Counted from the stretch's first letter, positions 1 through 9,263 are shown. The stretch: 64,000 bases of DNA from Pseudomonas asgharzadehiana (GCF_019139815.1 NZ_CP077079.1:2976001-3040000); one strand, 5' to 3'. The notes: generated by a model not told the origin, from the letters alone. Translations and numbers: made by a program.

Positions 1-79
1 TTTGTAGTGTGGTTTTACGCCGCAGCTCATCCGACCTGCCGCACTTAAGCCATACCCTGAATCAAGTAGAGGTATCCCC

Positions 80-2605
80 ATGGTTATCTGGTTATTGGTG
101 GGTTTCGCGGCTGCGATTGCCCTGGCGTATCGACAAGCTGCCGCGACCTTGTGGTTGGGCGCTGGCGTAATCTGGCTGGCGCTGGGTTACGTGTTTAACG
201 TGGTGGCAGGTGTTGGTGCTGGCGTCGCGGCATTGCTGGTGATCGCGCCCGCGTTGCTGATGACAATCAAACCCCTGCGCCGCGCCTTGTTAACCAGCAA
301 GGCCCTGGGCCTGTTTCGTACGATCATGCCGGCAATGTCCGACACTGAGCGTGCGGCTATCGAGTCCGGCACCGTGTGGTGGGACGCCGAGTTATTCAGC
401 GGCAAACCCGACTGGCAGCGCTTGCTGCACGCCGCGCCGGCTAAGCTCAGCGCCGAGGAGCAAGCCTTCCTCGACAACGAAGTGGAAACCCTGTGCGACA
501 TCGCCAACGATTGGGAAACCACGCAGATTTGGCAGGACATGTCTCCTGAGTGCTGGCAGTACACCAAGGACGCGGGCTTCCTGGGCATGATCATTCCCAA
601 GCAATACGGGGGCAAAGGCTTCTCTCACTATGCGCACTCGCAGGTGGTGATGAAGCTGTCGACCCGCTGCTCGGCGGCGGCGATTTCGGTGATGGTCCCC
701 AACTCCCTGGGCCCGGCCGAGCTGCTGTTGCACTACGGCACCGACGCCCAGCGCAATTACTACCTGCCGCGCCTGGCCCGTGGCGAAGACATCCCCTGCT
801 TTGCCCTGACCAGCCCATATGCCGGTTCGGACGCCGGGGCGATTCCCGATTTGGGCATCGTGTGTAAAGGCACCCACGAGGGTGAGCAAGTACTGGGTTT
901 CCGTGTGACCTGGGACAAGCGCTACATCACCCTCGGCCCCATTGCTACCGTGCTTGGCCTGGCATTTCGCGCCGAAGACCCGGACGGTTTGCTCGGCGCG
1001 CCGGGCTCCCTCGGTATTACCTGCGCCCTGATCCCGACCTCCCACCCCGGCGTGAACAGCGGCCGTCGCCACTGGCCACTCAACGCGGTGTTCCAGAACG
1101 GCCCGACCACCGGCAAGGACGTGTTTATCCCGCTGGAATGGGTGATCGGCGGCCGCGAACAGGTCGGCAATGGCTGGCGCATGCTGATGGAGTGCCTGGC
1201 CGCCGGTCGCGCGATTTCCTTGCCGTCGGCCAACGTCGGCCTGGGCAAGGTCGCCGTGCGCGGTACCACGGCCTATGCGGCGATGCGTAAACAGTTCGGC
1301 CTGCCCATCGGCAAGTTCGAAGGCGTACAAGCGCCACTGGCGCGCATGGCCGGGCATCTGTATGCCTGCGATGCGGTGCGCAAGGTCTCGGTGGCATCCC
1401 TGGATGCCGGTGAAAAACCGTCGGTGATTTCGGCCATCGCCAAGTACCACGTCACCGAGCGCGCGCGGATCATCGTCAATGACGGCATGGACATCGTCGC
1501 CGGCAAAGGCATCTGCATGGGGCCCAACAACTTCCTGGCCCGGGCCTACCAGCAAAGCCCCATCGCCATTACGGTGGAAGGCGCGAATATCATGACGCGC
1601 TGCCTGATCATCTTTGGCCAGGGCCTGATTCGCTGCCATCCGTATGTGTTCCGCGAGATGGAAGCGGCGCGCAACCTCGACCGGCGCAAGGCGCTGGAGG
1701 ATTTCGACAGCGCGATGTTCGGCCATGTGAGCTTCGTACTGGCCAACACCGTGCGCGCGGCGGTACATGCGCTGACCGGCGGGCGGCTGATTTCCGCCCC
1801 GGCCAAGACCGACCCGGCGCTGGCGTCCTACTACCGCCAGGCCAATCGGCTGTCGGTGGTGCTGGCGTTGATCTCGGATATTTCCATGGGCGTGCTGGGC
1901 GGTGCGCTCAAGCGCAAGGAAAGCATCACCGGGCGCCTGGGCGACATGCTGTCGCAGCTGTACATCCTGTCCTGCGTGCTCAAGCGCTTTGAGGATGATG
2001 GCCGACCCCAGGCCGACCTGCCGCTGGTGCATTGGTCGGCGCAGGATGCCTTGCTGCGCGCCCACGAAGCCCTCGCCGAAGTGCTCGAGAACTACCCCTC
2101 CAACATTGCCGCCGGCGTGGTGCGCGGTCTGACATTCCCGTTCGGCATCCCGTTGCGCAAACCCTCGGATCGGTTGCTGGCGCAGGTGGCCGATGTGGTG
2201 CAGACACCGGGCGAAACCCGCGACCGGTTGCTGGCCGATTCCTACATCCCACGCCCGGAAATCGACAAATTGGCTTACGGCGAGCTGGGCTTGCGTTTGT
2301 TGCCGCAAGTCGAGCTGATCGACGCCCGGCTCAAGCCCGCCATCAAGCAGGGCCTGATCGAACCGTTGCCGATCTCCACCACGGCGTTTACCGCCTGGCG
2401 CGTCAAGGCGCGGGCGCTGGACCTGATCAGTGATGACGAGGAAGCGTTACTGGCGCGCTACGTGGAATACGCCGACCACGCGATCCAGGTGGACGACTTT
2501 GCGCAGGACTTCGGGTTGCTGGAAGCCTTGCAGCAACGCAAACAAGCGCTCGAACCGGCGGCCAAGCGGCGTACCAGCCAGGGCGAAAACGCCTCGGTAA
2601 ATTAG
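80..2605 (+). CDS. fadE: FadE-type acyl-CoA dehydrogenase
   Basis: Catalyses the first step of beta-oxidation, acyl-CoA to trans-2-enoyl-CoA, with FAD. The 841-residue product has the architecture of E. coli FadE (about 814 residues), far longer than ordinary 380-residue acyl-CoA dehydrogenases. Two hydrophobic N-terminal segments (about residues 3-65) suggest membrane association, followed by the dehydrogenase core and a FadE-specific C-terminal extension. The FadE signature VEGANIMTR near residue 500 contains the catalytic Glu, followed by IFGQGLIRCHPYV. ATG at 80 has an AGAGG ribosome-binding site 8 bases upstream. It heads a fatty-acid cluster and is separated from the next gene by a REPIN. 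The 79 bases upstream show no promoter I can call. Confidence 0.93.
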   Translation: MVIWLLVGFAAAIALAYRQAAATLWLGAGVIWLALGYVFNVVAGVGAGVAALLVIAPALLMTIKPLRRALLTSKALGLFRTIMPAMSDTERAAIESGTVWWDAELFSGKPDWQRLLHAAPAKLSAEEQAFLDNEVETLCDIANDWETTQIWQDMSPECWQYTKDAGFLGMIIPKQYGGKGFSHYAHSQVVMKLSTRCSAAAISVMVPNSLGPAELLLHYGTDAQRNYYLPRLARGEDIPCFALTSPYAGSDAGAIPDLGIVCKGTHEGEQVLGFRVTWDKRYITLGPIATVLGLAFRAEDPDGLLGAPGSLGITCALIPTSHPGVNSGRRHWPLNAVFQNGPTTGKDVFIPLEWVIGGREQVGNGWRMLMECLAAGRAISLPSANVGLGKVAVRGTTAYAAMRKQFGLPIGKFEGVQAPLARMAGHLYACDAVRKVSVASLDAGEKPSVISAIAKYHVTERARIIVNDGMDIVAGKGICMGPNNFLARAYQQSPIAITVEGANIMTRCLIIFGQGLIRCHPYVFREMEAARNLDRRKALEDFDSAMFGHVSFVLANTVRAAVHALTGGRLISAPAKTDPALASYYRQANRLSVVLALISDISMGVLGGALKRKESITGRLGDMLSQLYILSCVLKRFEDDGRPQADLPLVHWSAQDALLRAHEALAEVLENYPSNIAAGVVRGLTFPFGIPLRKPSDRLLAQVADVVQTPGETRDRLLADSYIPRPEIDKLAYGELGLRLLPQVELIDARLKPAIKQGLIEPLPISTTAFTAWRVKARALDLISDDEEALLARYVEYADHAIQVDDFAQDFGLLEALQQRKQALEPAAKRRTSQGENASVN

Positions 2606-2622
2606 ATCGGTAACGCGGCCAG

Positions 2623-2711
2623 TGTGGGAGGGGGCTTGCTCCCGATGGCGGTGCTTCAGCCAACTGATGGGTAGCTGACCCACCGCCATCGGGAGCAAGC
2701 CCCCTCCCACA
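2623..2711. repeat. REPIN, copy 1
   Basis: Two inverted REP sequences (TGTGGGAGGGGGCTTGCTCC and its reverse complement) flank a short spacer, giving an almost perfect long hairpin between fadE and the fabG-like gene. It lies inside what is otherwise one directional gene cluster and could affect mRNA stability or 3' end formation of fadE. Confidence 0.9.
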
Positions 2712-2744
2712 TTTGACTGGGTTTACAAGGCAGGATTTGTGTTT

Positions 2745-4088
2745 ATGAGTGACAACTACCTTTCATTCGTCAATTCCCCCTGGGGCCATCGCCTGGCCCA
2801 GGCTATCGGCTTGCCGCAACCCTTGCCGTTGCAGCGCTATCGCAGCGGCCAGCCAGCCTTGGCCAACCCGGTGATCATCGCCGGGGCAGGGCGCCTGGTT
2901 GATCAGGTGCAGCGTGTCTTCAGCGCCACCGACACAGTGGCCGCCACCCCGGCGACGCTGCAGGCGCCGTCCACGGTCAAGGTGCAGGGCGCCGTGTTTG
3001 ATGCCACGGGCATCCGCGACGTGCAACAGCTGGACGAGCTCTATGGGTTCTTTCACGCCAACGCCAAACGCCTCGGCCAGCACGCCCGCGTGGTGGTACT
3101 CGGCACCGCGCCGGAACACTGCCAGGACCTGGCCCAGGCCATCGCCCAACGCGCCCTTGAAGGCTTGGTGCGCTCGCTGGCCAAGGAACTGCGCCGGGCG
3201 ATCACCGTGCAGTTGCTTTATGTAGCGCCAGGTAGCGAAGACGCGTTGCAGAGCAGCCTGCGTTTCTTCCTGTCGCGCCGCTCGGCCTACGTGTCGGGGC
3301 AAGTGGTGCGCGTGGATAAAACCGTGGACGACCACTACGCCGTCAACTGGGACGCCCCCTTCGCGGGTCGGCGTGCGTTGGTCACCGGTGCGTCCCGTGG
3401 CATCGGCCTGGCCATCGCCCAGGTATTGGCGCGCGACGGTGCCCATGTGGTGTGTGTGGATGTGCCCCAGGCCCAGGACGCCCTGCAACAGGCTGCCGCC
3501 AGCGTCGGCGGTTCGGCGCTGCCGCTGGATATCACCGCAGCGGATGCCGCTGAACGGTTGCTGGCCCATGTCAGCCAATACGGTGCGTTCGATGTGGTGG
3601 TGCACAACGCTGGCATCACCCGCGACAAGACCATCGCCAAAATGCCCGAAGCGGCCTGGCGCAGTGTGCTGGCGGTCAACCTGGAGGCGCCATTGCAACT
3701 GAGCCATGCACTGCTGCAAAACCAGGGCGTGAACCCCGGCGGGCGCATCGTGTGCGTGTCGTCGATTTCCGCTATTGCCGGCAACCTCGGGCAAAGCAAT
3801 TACGCCACCTCCAAGGCCGGTGTGATCGGCCTGGTGCAGGGCCTGGCGCCGCGCGCAGCGGTGCAACAGGTCACGGTCAACGCCGTGGCGCCGGGGTTTA
3901 TCGAGACCCAGATGACCGCGAAGATCCCGCTGATGATCCGCGAAGCGGGGCGGCGCATGAACTCGATGAGCCAGGGCGGCCAGCCGATCGATGTGGCCGA
4001 AACCATCGCCTGGCTCGCGCACCCGGCCTCGGGCGGGGTCAATGGCCAGGTGGTGCGGGTGTGCGGCCAAAGCCTGTTGGGAGCCTGA
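2745..4088 (+). CDS. High-molecular-weight 3-oxoacyl-(ACP/CoA) reductase, FabG4-like
   Basis: A short-chain dehydrogenase of 447 residues, about 200 longer than ordinary FabG. The N-terminal half (residues 1-205) lacks SDR motifs, as in the 'HMwFabG' class typified by M. tuberculosis FabG4. The C-terminal SDR domain shows TGASRGIG (about 213-220), HNAGIT, a catalytic Ser in VSSIS and YATSK (Tyr about 352, Lys about 356). It should interconvert 3-oxoacyl and (R)-3-hydroxyacyl thioesters using NAD(P)H. A GTG at 2739 is in frame, but ATG 2745 sits 10 bases from the AGG of the ribosome-binding site and is preferred. Only 4 bases separate its stop from the MaoC start, so the two are probably cotranscribed and act on the same (R)-hydroxyacyl intermediate. 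Confidence 0.88.
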   Translation: MSDNYLSFVNSPWGHRLAQAIGLPQPLPLQRYRSGQPALANPVIIAGAGRLVDQVQRVFSATDTVAATPATLQAPSTVKVQGAVFDATGIRDVQQLDELYGFFHANAKRLGQHARVVVLGTAPEHCQDLAQAIAQRALEGLVRSLAKELRRAITVQLLYVAPGSEDALQSSLRFFLSRRSAYVSGQVVRVDKTVDDHYAVNWDAPFAGRRALVTGASRGIGLAIAQVLARDGAHVVCVDVPQAQDALQQAAASVGGSALPLDITAADAAERLLAHVSQYGAFDVVVHNAGITRDKTIAKMPEAAWRSVLAVNLEAPLQLSHALLQNQGVNPGGRIVCVSSISAIAGNLGQSNYATSKAGVIGLVQGLAPRAAVQQVTVNAVAPGFIETQMTAKIPLMIREAGRRMNSMSQGGQPIDVAETIAWLAHPASGGVNGQVVRVCGQSLLGA

Positions 4089-4092
4089 CCTC

Positions 4093-4983
4093 ATGGACTA
4101 CGTAACGCAGATTATTGACCCGCCACCCTCACGCACGCGCCTGCTGCTGGACGGCGCGCGCGCGCTGCGCAAGCCCAAGCCCGACGGCATGCCGGCGCTG
4201 CCCAAGGAGCGCCTGGTGCGCCCGGCGGTGGAGCTGCACGCGGCCGACATCGCCGCCTATGGGCGTGCCTGCGGTTTCCGGCCCGAGCAGGGCGTGCCGC
4301 TGTCGTATCCGCATGTGCTGGCGTTCGCGCTGCACCTGATGTTGCTCACGCGCCCGAGCTTTCCGTACCCGGCCAGCGGCATGGTGCACCTGGCCAACCG
4401 TATTCGTCAGCACCAGCGCTTGCAGGCGGGCCAGGTGCTGCGCCTGGAGGTGTATTGCGCACGCTGGGTCGCCCATCCCAAGGGCCAGGCGTTAAGCATT
4501 GCCACCCGGGCCTATGGCGCGGGCGCCCTGGTGTGGGAGAGCGACAGCCTGTACCTGCGCCGCGACGTCAAAGACCCCATCGGCGAGCCCTGGGACGATG
4601 GGTTGGCGTTGCAGGAAGACGGCCTGCTACGCACCCAGCGTTGGGTGTTGCCGGCCGATCTGGGCCGGCGTTTTGCCCACGTCTGCGGGGATTTCAACCC
4701 GATTCACACTTCAGTGATCGGCGCGAAGATCTTTGGCTTTCGCCGTGCCATCGCCCACGGCATGTGGACCCTGGGCCGCGCCCTTGCCGCCCAGCAACCG
4801 CCGGGTGGGCTGGACCAGGCCGAGGCCCATTGCGACTTCAAGCTGCCGATCTTCCTGCCCGGCCAGGTCGCCCTGTGGAACCACCCCGCGAGCGGCCCGC
4901 GCCGTGAGTTCGAGGTGCGTAATTTTGCTGGCGACAAACCCCATATGCGTGGGCTGTTCATTTGGAAAGAGAGCGTTAAATGA
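4093..4983 (+). CDS. MaoC-like (R)-specific enoyl-CoA hydratase
   Basis: A 296-residue protein with a C-terminal hot-dog hydratase motif: GDFNPIH (about residues 198-204, supplying the catalytic Asp and His) followed by AHGMWTLGRALA. The N-terminal half is probably a second, degenerate hot-dog fold, as in HtdX-type dehydratases. Expected reaction: reversible hydration of trans-2-enoyl-CoA to (R)-3-hydroxyacyl-CoA. ATG 4093 follows the fabG stop by 4 bases; longer in-frame extensions to 3991 would run into fabG and are unlikely. Its stop overlaps the thiolase start by ATGA, indicating translational coupling. The context (FabG4-like reductase, FadI-like thiolase) supports an R-stereochemistry fatty-acid cycle. 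Confidence 0.87.
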   Translation: MDYVTQIIDPPPSRTRLLLDGARALRKPKPDGMPALPKERLVRPAVELHAADIAAYGRACGFRPEQGVPLSYPHVLAFALHLMLLTRPSFPYPASGMVHLANRIRQHQRLQAGQVLRLEVYCARWVAHPKGQALSIATRAYGAGALVWESDSLYLRRDVKDPIGEPWDDGLALQEDGLLRTQRWVLPADLGRRFAHVCGDFNPIHTSVIGAKIFGFRRAIAHGMWTLGRALAAQQPPGGLDQAEAHCDFKLPIFLPGQVALWNHPASGPRREFEVRNFAGDKPHMRGLFIWKESVK

Positions 4984-6278
4984 GTGACTACAGCTTCAAT
5001 CCGACCGCGACCCGCCGCGTGGCGATTATCGGCGGCAACCGCATCCCCTTTGCGCGCTCCAATACCGTCTATGCCCACGACAGCAACCAGGATCTGCTGG
5101 TGGCCGCGCTGCAAGGCCTGGTGGATCGCTACAACCTGCACGGCCAGCGCCTGGGTGAGTTTGCCGCCGGCGCGGTGATCAAGCATTCACGGGACTTCAA
5201 CCTGGCACGCGAATCGCTGCTGTCGACCACGCTGTCGCCTGATACCCCGGCCTACGATGTGCAACAGGCCTGTGGCACCGGCCTTGAAGCGGCGTTGCTG
5301 GTGGCGAATAAAATCGCCCTGGGCCAGATCGACGTGGGCATCGCCGGGGGCGCCGACACCACCTCGGATGCGCCGATCGGCATCAACGAATCCCTGCGCC
5401 ACACCTTGCTCGCGGCCAATCGCGCCAAGGGCATGGGCGACAAATTGAAGGCGTTGCTCAAGGTGCGTCCGTCGATGTTGTTCAAGCCACTGTTACCGCG
5501 CAACGGTGAGCCGCGCACCGGCTTGTCCATGGGCGAGCACTGCGAAGCCATGGCCCAGCGCTGGCAGATCAAGCGCCTGGCTCAGGATGAACTGACCCTC
5601 ACCAGCCATCAGCGCCTGGACGCCGCCTACAAACGCGGGTTTTTCGACGACTTGATCAGCCCCCATCGTGGCCTGGCTCGCGACAACAACCTGCGCGCCG
5701 ATGCCAGCCTGGAAAAACTCGCCGGGTTGGCACCCGCCTACGACCGGCAGAACGGCACCCTGACGGCGGGCAATTCCACGCCGCTCACCGACGGCGCCTC
5801 GGTGGTGCTGCTGGCCAGTGAGGAATGGGCGGCCGCCAATGGTTGGCCGGTGCTGGCCTACCTGCGTACCGGCGAGACGGCGGCGGTGAATTTCGTCGAT
5901 GGCAGCGAAGGCCTGCTGATGGCCCCGGCCTACGCCGTGCCGCGCATGCTCAAGCGCGAGGGCCTGAGCTTTGCCGACTTTGATTTCTTCGAGATACATG
6001 AGGCCTTCGCCGCCCAGGTGCTGTGTACCCTCAAGGCCTGGGAAGACGCCGATTACTGCCGCGAGCGCCTGGGCCTGGATGCACCGCTGGGCAGCATTGA
6101 CCGCGCCAAAATGAACGTCAACGGTGGCTCGCTCGGCTGCGGCCATCCGTTCGCCGCCACCGGTGGCCGGCAATTGGCGGCGCTGGCCAAGATCATCCAT
6201 GAAAACGGTGGGGGGCGCGGGTTGATCTCGATCTGCGCGGCGGGCGGGCTGGGCATTACCGCCATCGTCGAAAAATAG
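4980..6278 (+). CDS. Acetyl-CoA C-acyltransferase (FadI-type thiolase)
   Basis: A 432-residue degradative thiolase. The nucleophilic Cys98 lies in QACGTGLEA, the HEAF motif follows, His389 lies in GCGHPFAATG, and Cys419 lies in SICAAGGLG, so the full catalytic set is present. It cleaves 3-oxoacyl-CoA with CoA to acetyl-CoA plus a shortened acyl-CoA (or runs in reverse). Length and the ARESLLST segment resemble FadI more than the 390-residue FadA/PhaA types. The start codon overlaps the MaoC stop (ATGA at 4980). It is followed after 33 bases by the acyl-CoA ligase gene. Substrate chain length cannot be told from sequence. Confidence 0.9.
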   Translation: MSDYSFNPTATRRVAIIGGNRIPFARSNTVYAHDSNQDLLVAALQGLVDRYNLHGQRLGEFAAGAVIKHSRDFNLARESLLSTTLSPDTPAYDVQQACGTGLEAALLVANKIALGQIDVGIAGGADTTSDAPIGINESLRHTLLAANRAKGMGDKLKALLKVRPSMLFKPLLPRNGEPRTGLSMGEHCEAMAQRWQIKRLAQDELTLTSHQRLDAAYKRGFFDDLISPHRGLARDNNLRADASLEKLAGLAPAYDRQNGTLTAGNSTPLTDGASVVLLASEEWAAANGWPVLAYLRTGETAAVNFVDGSEGLLMAPAYAVPRMLKREGLSFADFDFFEIHEAFAAQVLCTLKAWEDADYCRERLGLDAPLGSIDRAKMNVNGGSLGCGHPFAATGGRQLAALAKIIHENGGGRGLISICAAGGLGITAIVEK

Positions 6279-6290
6279 CGCCAACCCAAA

Positions 6291-6301
6291 AACAACAACA
6301 A
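6291..6301 (+). promoter_or_regulatory. CA-motif (AAnAAnAA), candidate Hfq/Crc site
   Basis: AACAACAACAA runs straight into the AAGGAG ribosome-binding site of the FadD-like gene. It satisfies the AAnAAnAA catabolite-activity motif recognised by Hfq/Crc in pseudomonads, in the position where binding blocks translation. Motif is seen; regulation is inferred. Confidence 0.65.
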
Positions 6302-6311
6302 GGAGACTGCC

Positions 6312-8015
6312 ATGAACGCTATCAGCCTGGAACACACCGAACGGGTCTGGTTGAACGCTTACCTGCCCGGCGTCCCGGCAGACATCGATGCGGCTATCGA
6401 GGATTACCCCTCGTTGCGCGAAGTGTTCCTGGAACACCTGGAGAAATTCCGCGAGCGCGTGGCCTACGTCAGTATCGGCACCGAAATGACCTACGCCGAT
6501 TGGCAGGTCCATGGCATCGCGTTCGCTGCCTGGCTGCAGGGCCAGGGCGTCAAGCCGGGTGACCGCGTGGCGCTGATGATGCCCAACTGCCTGCAATACC
6601 CGATCTGCCTGTTGGGCACGATCCTGGCCGGCGCGGTGGTGGTTAACGTCAACCCGCTGTACACCGCCCATGAGCTCAAGCACCTGCTCAAGGACAGCGG
6701 CGCCGAAACCGTCGTGATCTTCGAAAACTTCGCCCATACCCTGGGAAAAGTCATCGTCGGCAGCAGCGTCAAGCGCGTGGTGGTGGCGGCCATCGGCGAT
6801 TTGCTCGGCGCCTTCAAGGGCGCGGCGATGAACTTCATCCTGCGCCGGGTGCAAAAGCAGGTGCCGGCGTTCAATCTGCCGGGTTCAGTGCGCTTCAACC
6901 ACACCTTGAAGCAGGGGCGGGCGCTCAATCACCTGCCGGTGAGCCTGGCTCTTGATGACCTGGCCTTCCTGCAGTACACCGGCGGCACCACGGGCGACGC
7001 CAAGGGCGTGATGCTCAGCCACCGCAATATCATCGCCAACCTGCTGCAAGCCAAGGCCTGGGTCGGCGATCAACTGGACCAGGGCAAGCAGGAAACCAAC
7101 GTCACTTTGCTGCCGCTGTACCACATCTTTTCGCTGACAGTGAATTGCCTGATGTTCATGTGCCTGGGCGGGCGCAACATCCTGATCGCCAACCCCCGGG
7201 ACGTGAAACGGGTGCAGATGATCCTGCGCAAGGAGCGCTTCAACGGCATTGCCGGGGTCAATACCTTGTTCAACGGTTTGCTTGAGAACAAAGCGTTCTG
7301 TGCGCGGGATTTTTCCGACCTGCGCATGGTGATCGCCGGCGGCATGGCCACCCACACAGCGGTGGCCAAGCGCTGGAAGGAGGTCACCGGGCTGCCGATC
7401 ATCGAAGGCTATGGCCTCACTGAGTGCTCGCCGGTGGTGAGCATCAGCCCTATCGATATCTCACGCATGCGCGAGATGGACTTCACCGGCAGCATCGGCG
7501 TGCCGCTGCCGTCGACCTGGGTGCGGTTTATGCGTGAAGACGGCGAGCTGGCCGACATTGGCGAGCAGGGCGAACTGCAAGTGCGCGGCCCGCAGGTGAT
7601 GCAAGGCTACTGGCAACGCCCGGAGGCCACCGCCGAAGTGTTGGATGCCGAGGGGTGGTTGTCGACCGGCGACATTGGCGTGATGGACGCGCGTGGGTAC
7701 ATCCGCCTGGTGGACCGCAAGAAAGACATGATCCTGGTCTCGGGCTTCAACGTGTACCCCAATGAAATCGAAGACGTGGTGGCGTTGCACCCCGGTGTAG
7801 GCGAAGTGGCGGCGATTGGGGTGGAGGATGGCGTGACGGGGGAGAAGGTGAAGATCATCGTGGTGCGCAAAGACCCGAACCTGACCCAGGAGCAGATCCT
7901 CGCCCACTGCCGGGAATACCTCACCGGCTACAAGGTGCCCAAGTATGTGGAGTTTCGCACCACAGAATTGCCCAAGACCACCGTGGGCAAAGTACTGCGC
8001 CGAGCCTTGCGCTGA
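6312..8015 (+). CDS. Long-chain fatty acid--CoA ligase, FadD-like
   Basis: An AMP-forming acyl-CoA synthetase of 567 residues (E. coli FadD is 561). The ATP-binding signature YTGGTTGDAKG lies at about residue 221, followed by YGLTECSP, STGDIG, the hinge region DRKKDMILVSG and the C-terminal catalytic lysine motif TTVGKVLRRAL. It activates free fatty acids to acyl-CoA at the inner membrane, feeding the dehydrogenase, hydratase, reductase and thiolase encoded upstream. Start ATG 6312 has AAGGAG 8 bases upstream. Pseudomonads usually carry the tandem fadD1/fadD2 elsewhere, so this is probably a further paralogue; I therefore leave the symbol empty. A REPIN follows the gene. Confidence 0.9.
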   Translation: MNAISLEHTERVWLNAYLPGVPADIDAAIEDYPSLREVFLEHLEKFRERVAYVSIGTEMTYADWQVHGIAFAAWLQGQGVKPGDRVALMMPNCLQYPICLLGTILAGAVVVNVNPLYTAHELKHLLKDSGAETVVIFENFAHTLGKVIVGSSVKRVVVAAIGDLLGAFKGAAMNFILRRVQKQVPAFNLPGSVRFNHTLKQGRALNHLPVSLALDDLAFLQYTGGTTGDAKGVMLSHRNIIANLLQAKAWVGDQLDQGKQETNVTLLPLYHIFSLTVNCLMFMCLGGRNILIANPRDVKRVQMILRKERFNGIAGVNTLFNGLLENKAFCARDFSDLRMVIAGGMATHTAVAKRWKEVTGLPIIEGYGLTECSPVVSISPIDISRMREMDFTGSIGVPLPSTWVRFMREDGELADIGEQGELQVRGPQVMQGYWQRPEATAEVLDAEGWLSTGDIGVMDARGYIRLVDRKKDMILVSGFNVYPNEIEDVVALHPGVGEVAAIGVEDGVTGEKVKIIVVRKDPNLTQEQILAHCREYLTGYKVPKYVEFRTTELPKTTVGKVLRRALR

Positions 8016-8040
8016 TGTAACCGCATGCAGGTGATCCAAA

Positions 8041-8129
8041 TGTGGGAGGGGGCTTGCTCCCGATGGCAGTGGGTCAGCAACAGATTCATCAACTGACACT
8101 CCCCCATCGGGAGCAAGCCCCCTCTCACA
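8041..8129. repeat. REPIN, copy 2
   Basis: Left arm TGTGGGAGGGGGCTTGCTCC and an inverted right arm with one change (CTCTCACA instead of CTCCCACA). It lies between the convergent FadD-like and Gfo/Idh/MocA genes, where it may also serve as the 3' end of both transcripts. Confidence 0.88.
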
Positions 8130-8147
8130 GGGGGTTTGCGCTGTGTT

Positions 8148-9263
8148 TCAGACCGAGTTCACCTTGACCCAGCGTTCTTCCTGGGCCGCCACGCGAATGG
8201 CCGTCGCCAGCCGCTCCACTTCCCATGCCGCCTCAAAGTCAGTGCCATCCGCGCCTTGGCCCGCCAGCGCCATGATCAGTTCCTGCACCTCCAGTGTCTT
8301 GAGTTCGTTGTAGCCCAACTGATGCCCCGCCGCTGGGCTGAACGCGGCGTAACCGGGCAGGGCGGGGCCGGCCAGCACGCGCTGGAAACCGTCCTGGCCG
8401 AGACGGTACAGGCGCAGTTCATTCAAGCATTCCTGATCGAAGGCCAACGTGCCTTTGGTCCCGCTGATCTCAAAACTCAGGTGGTTTTTGTAGCCGTGCT
8501 TGAGCCAACTGCTGCTCACGGTGCCGCGCGCGCCGTTGGCGAAACGCAGCAGCGCATGCACTTGGTCGTCCACGGCAATGGCCTTGAGGTCGTGGCTGCC
8601 TTTTGTGGCCGGGCGCTGGGCGTGCACGGTGTGGGTATCGGCGCACACGCTGACCACGTCGCCCACCAGATAACGCGCCATCGACAGCAAGTGGCTGCCC
8701 AGGTCCGCCAACGCACCGCCGGCGTGCGCCACTTCACAGCGCCATGACCAGGGTGAGGCCGGGTCGGCCATAAAGTCTTCGCTGAACTCGCCCTGGAAGC
8801 TGATGATGTCGCCCAGCTCGCCATCGGCAATCAGCTGCCGCGCCAACGTGATCATGGGGTTGTGCTGGTAGTTGTAACCCACCCGTGTCACCACGCCGGC
8901 GGCGGTCGCGGCGCGGCGCATGGCGTCGGCCTGTTCGAGGCTCACGGCCAGGGGTTTTTCGCAATACACCGCTTTGCCGGCAGCTATCGCGGCCATGGCC
9001 ATGGGGTAGTGCAGGTGATTGGGCGTGGTGATGGCCACCACATCGACCTTGGGGTCGTCGATCAGCGCTTGCCAGTCGCCATGGGCCCGGGCAAAGCCCC
9101 AGGCGGTGGCGCAGCGTTGGGCGCGTTCGGTGTCGGCATCGGCAAGCGCGGCCAGTTTGAGGTGTACCGGCAGTTCAAAGACCGCCCGCGCGTTGTTGAA
9201 TGCCAAGGCATGGGCTCGGCCCATGAAGCCTGTGCCGATCAAGCCGATTCCGAGTTCACGCAT
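8148..9263 (-). CDS. Gfo/Idh/MocA-family oxidoreductase
   Basis: A 371-residue NAD(P)-dependent sugar or polyol dehydrogenase. The Rossmann motif GLIGTGFMG is at the N-terminus; CEKPLAV (family Lys) lies near residue 95, and the DLGSHLLSMARY segment carries the conserved Asp/His region. Start ATG 9263 has AAAGGA 8 bases upstream; extending to 9302 would add 13 residues without a ribosome-binding site. The substrate is unknown, but the two GGAA-N6-TTCC-like sites upstream resemble operators of RpiR-type inositol regulators, so a cyclitol or sugar is plausible. It stands alone, without transporter or regulator genes. Confidence 0.88.
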   Translation of the reverse strand: MRELGIGLIGTGFMGRAHALAFNNARAVFELPVHLKLAALADADTERAQRCATAWGFARAHGDWQALIDDPKVDVVAITTPNHLHYPMAMAAIAAGKAVYCEKPLAVSLEQADAMRRAATAAGVVTRVGYNYQHNPMITLARQLIADGELGDIISFQGEFSEDFMADPASPWSWRCEVAHAGGALADLGSHLLSMARYLVGDVVSVCADTHTVHAQRPATKGSHDLKAIAVDDQVHALLRFANGARGTVSSSWLKHGYKNHLSFEISGTKGTLAFDQECLNELRLYRLGQDGFQRVLAGPALPGYAAFSPAAGHQLGYNELKTLEVQELIMALAGQGADGTDFEAAWEVERLATAIRVAAQEERWVKVNSV

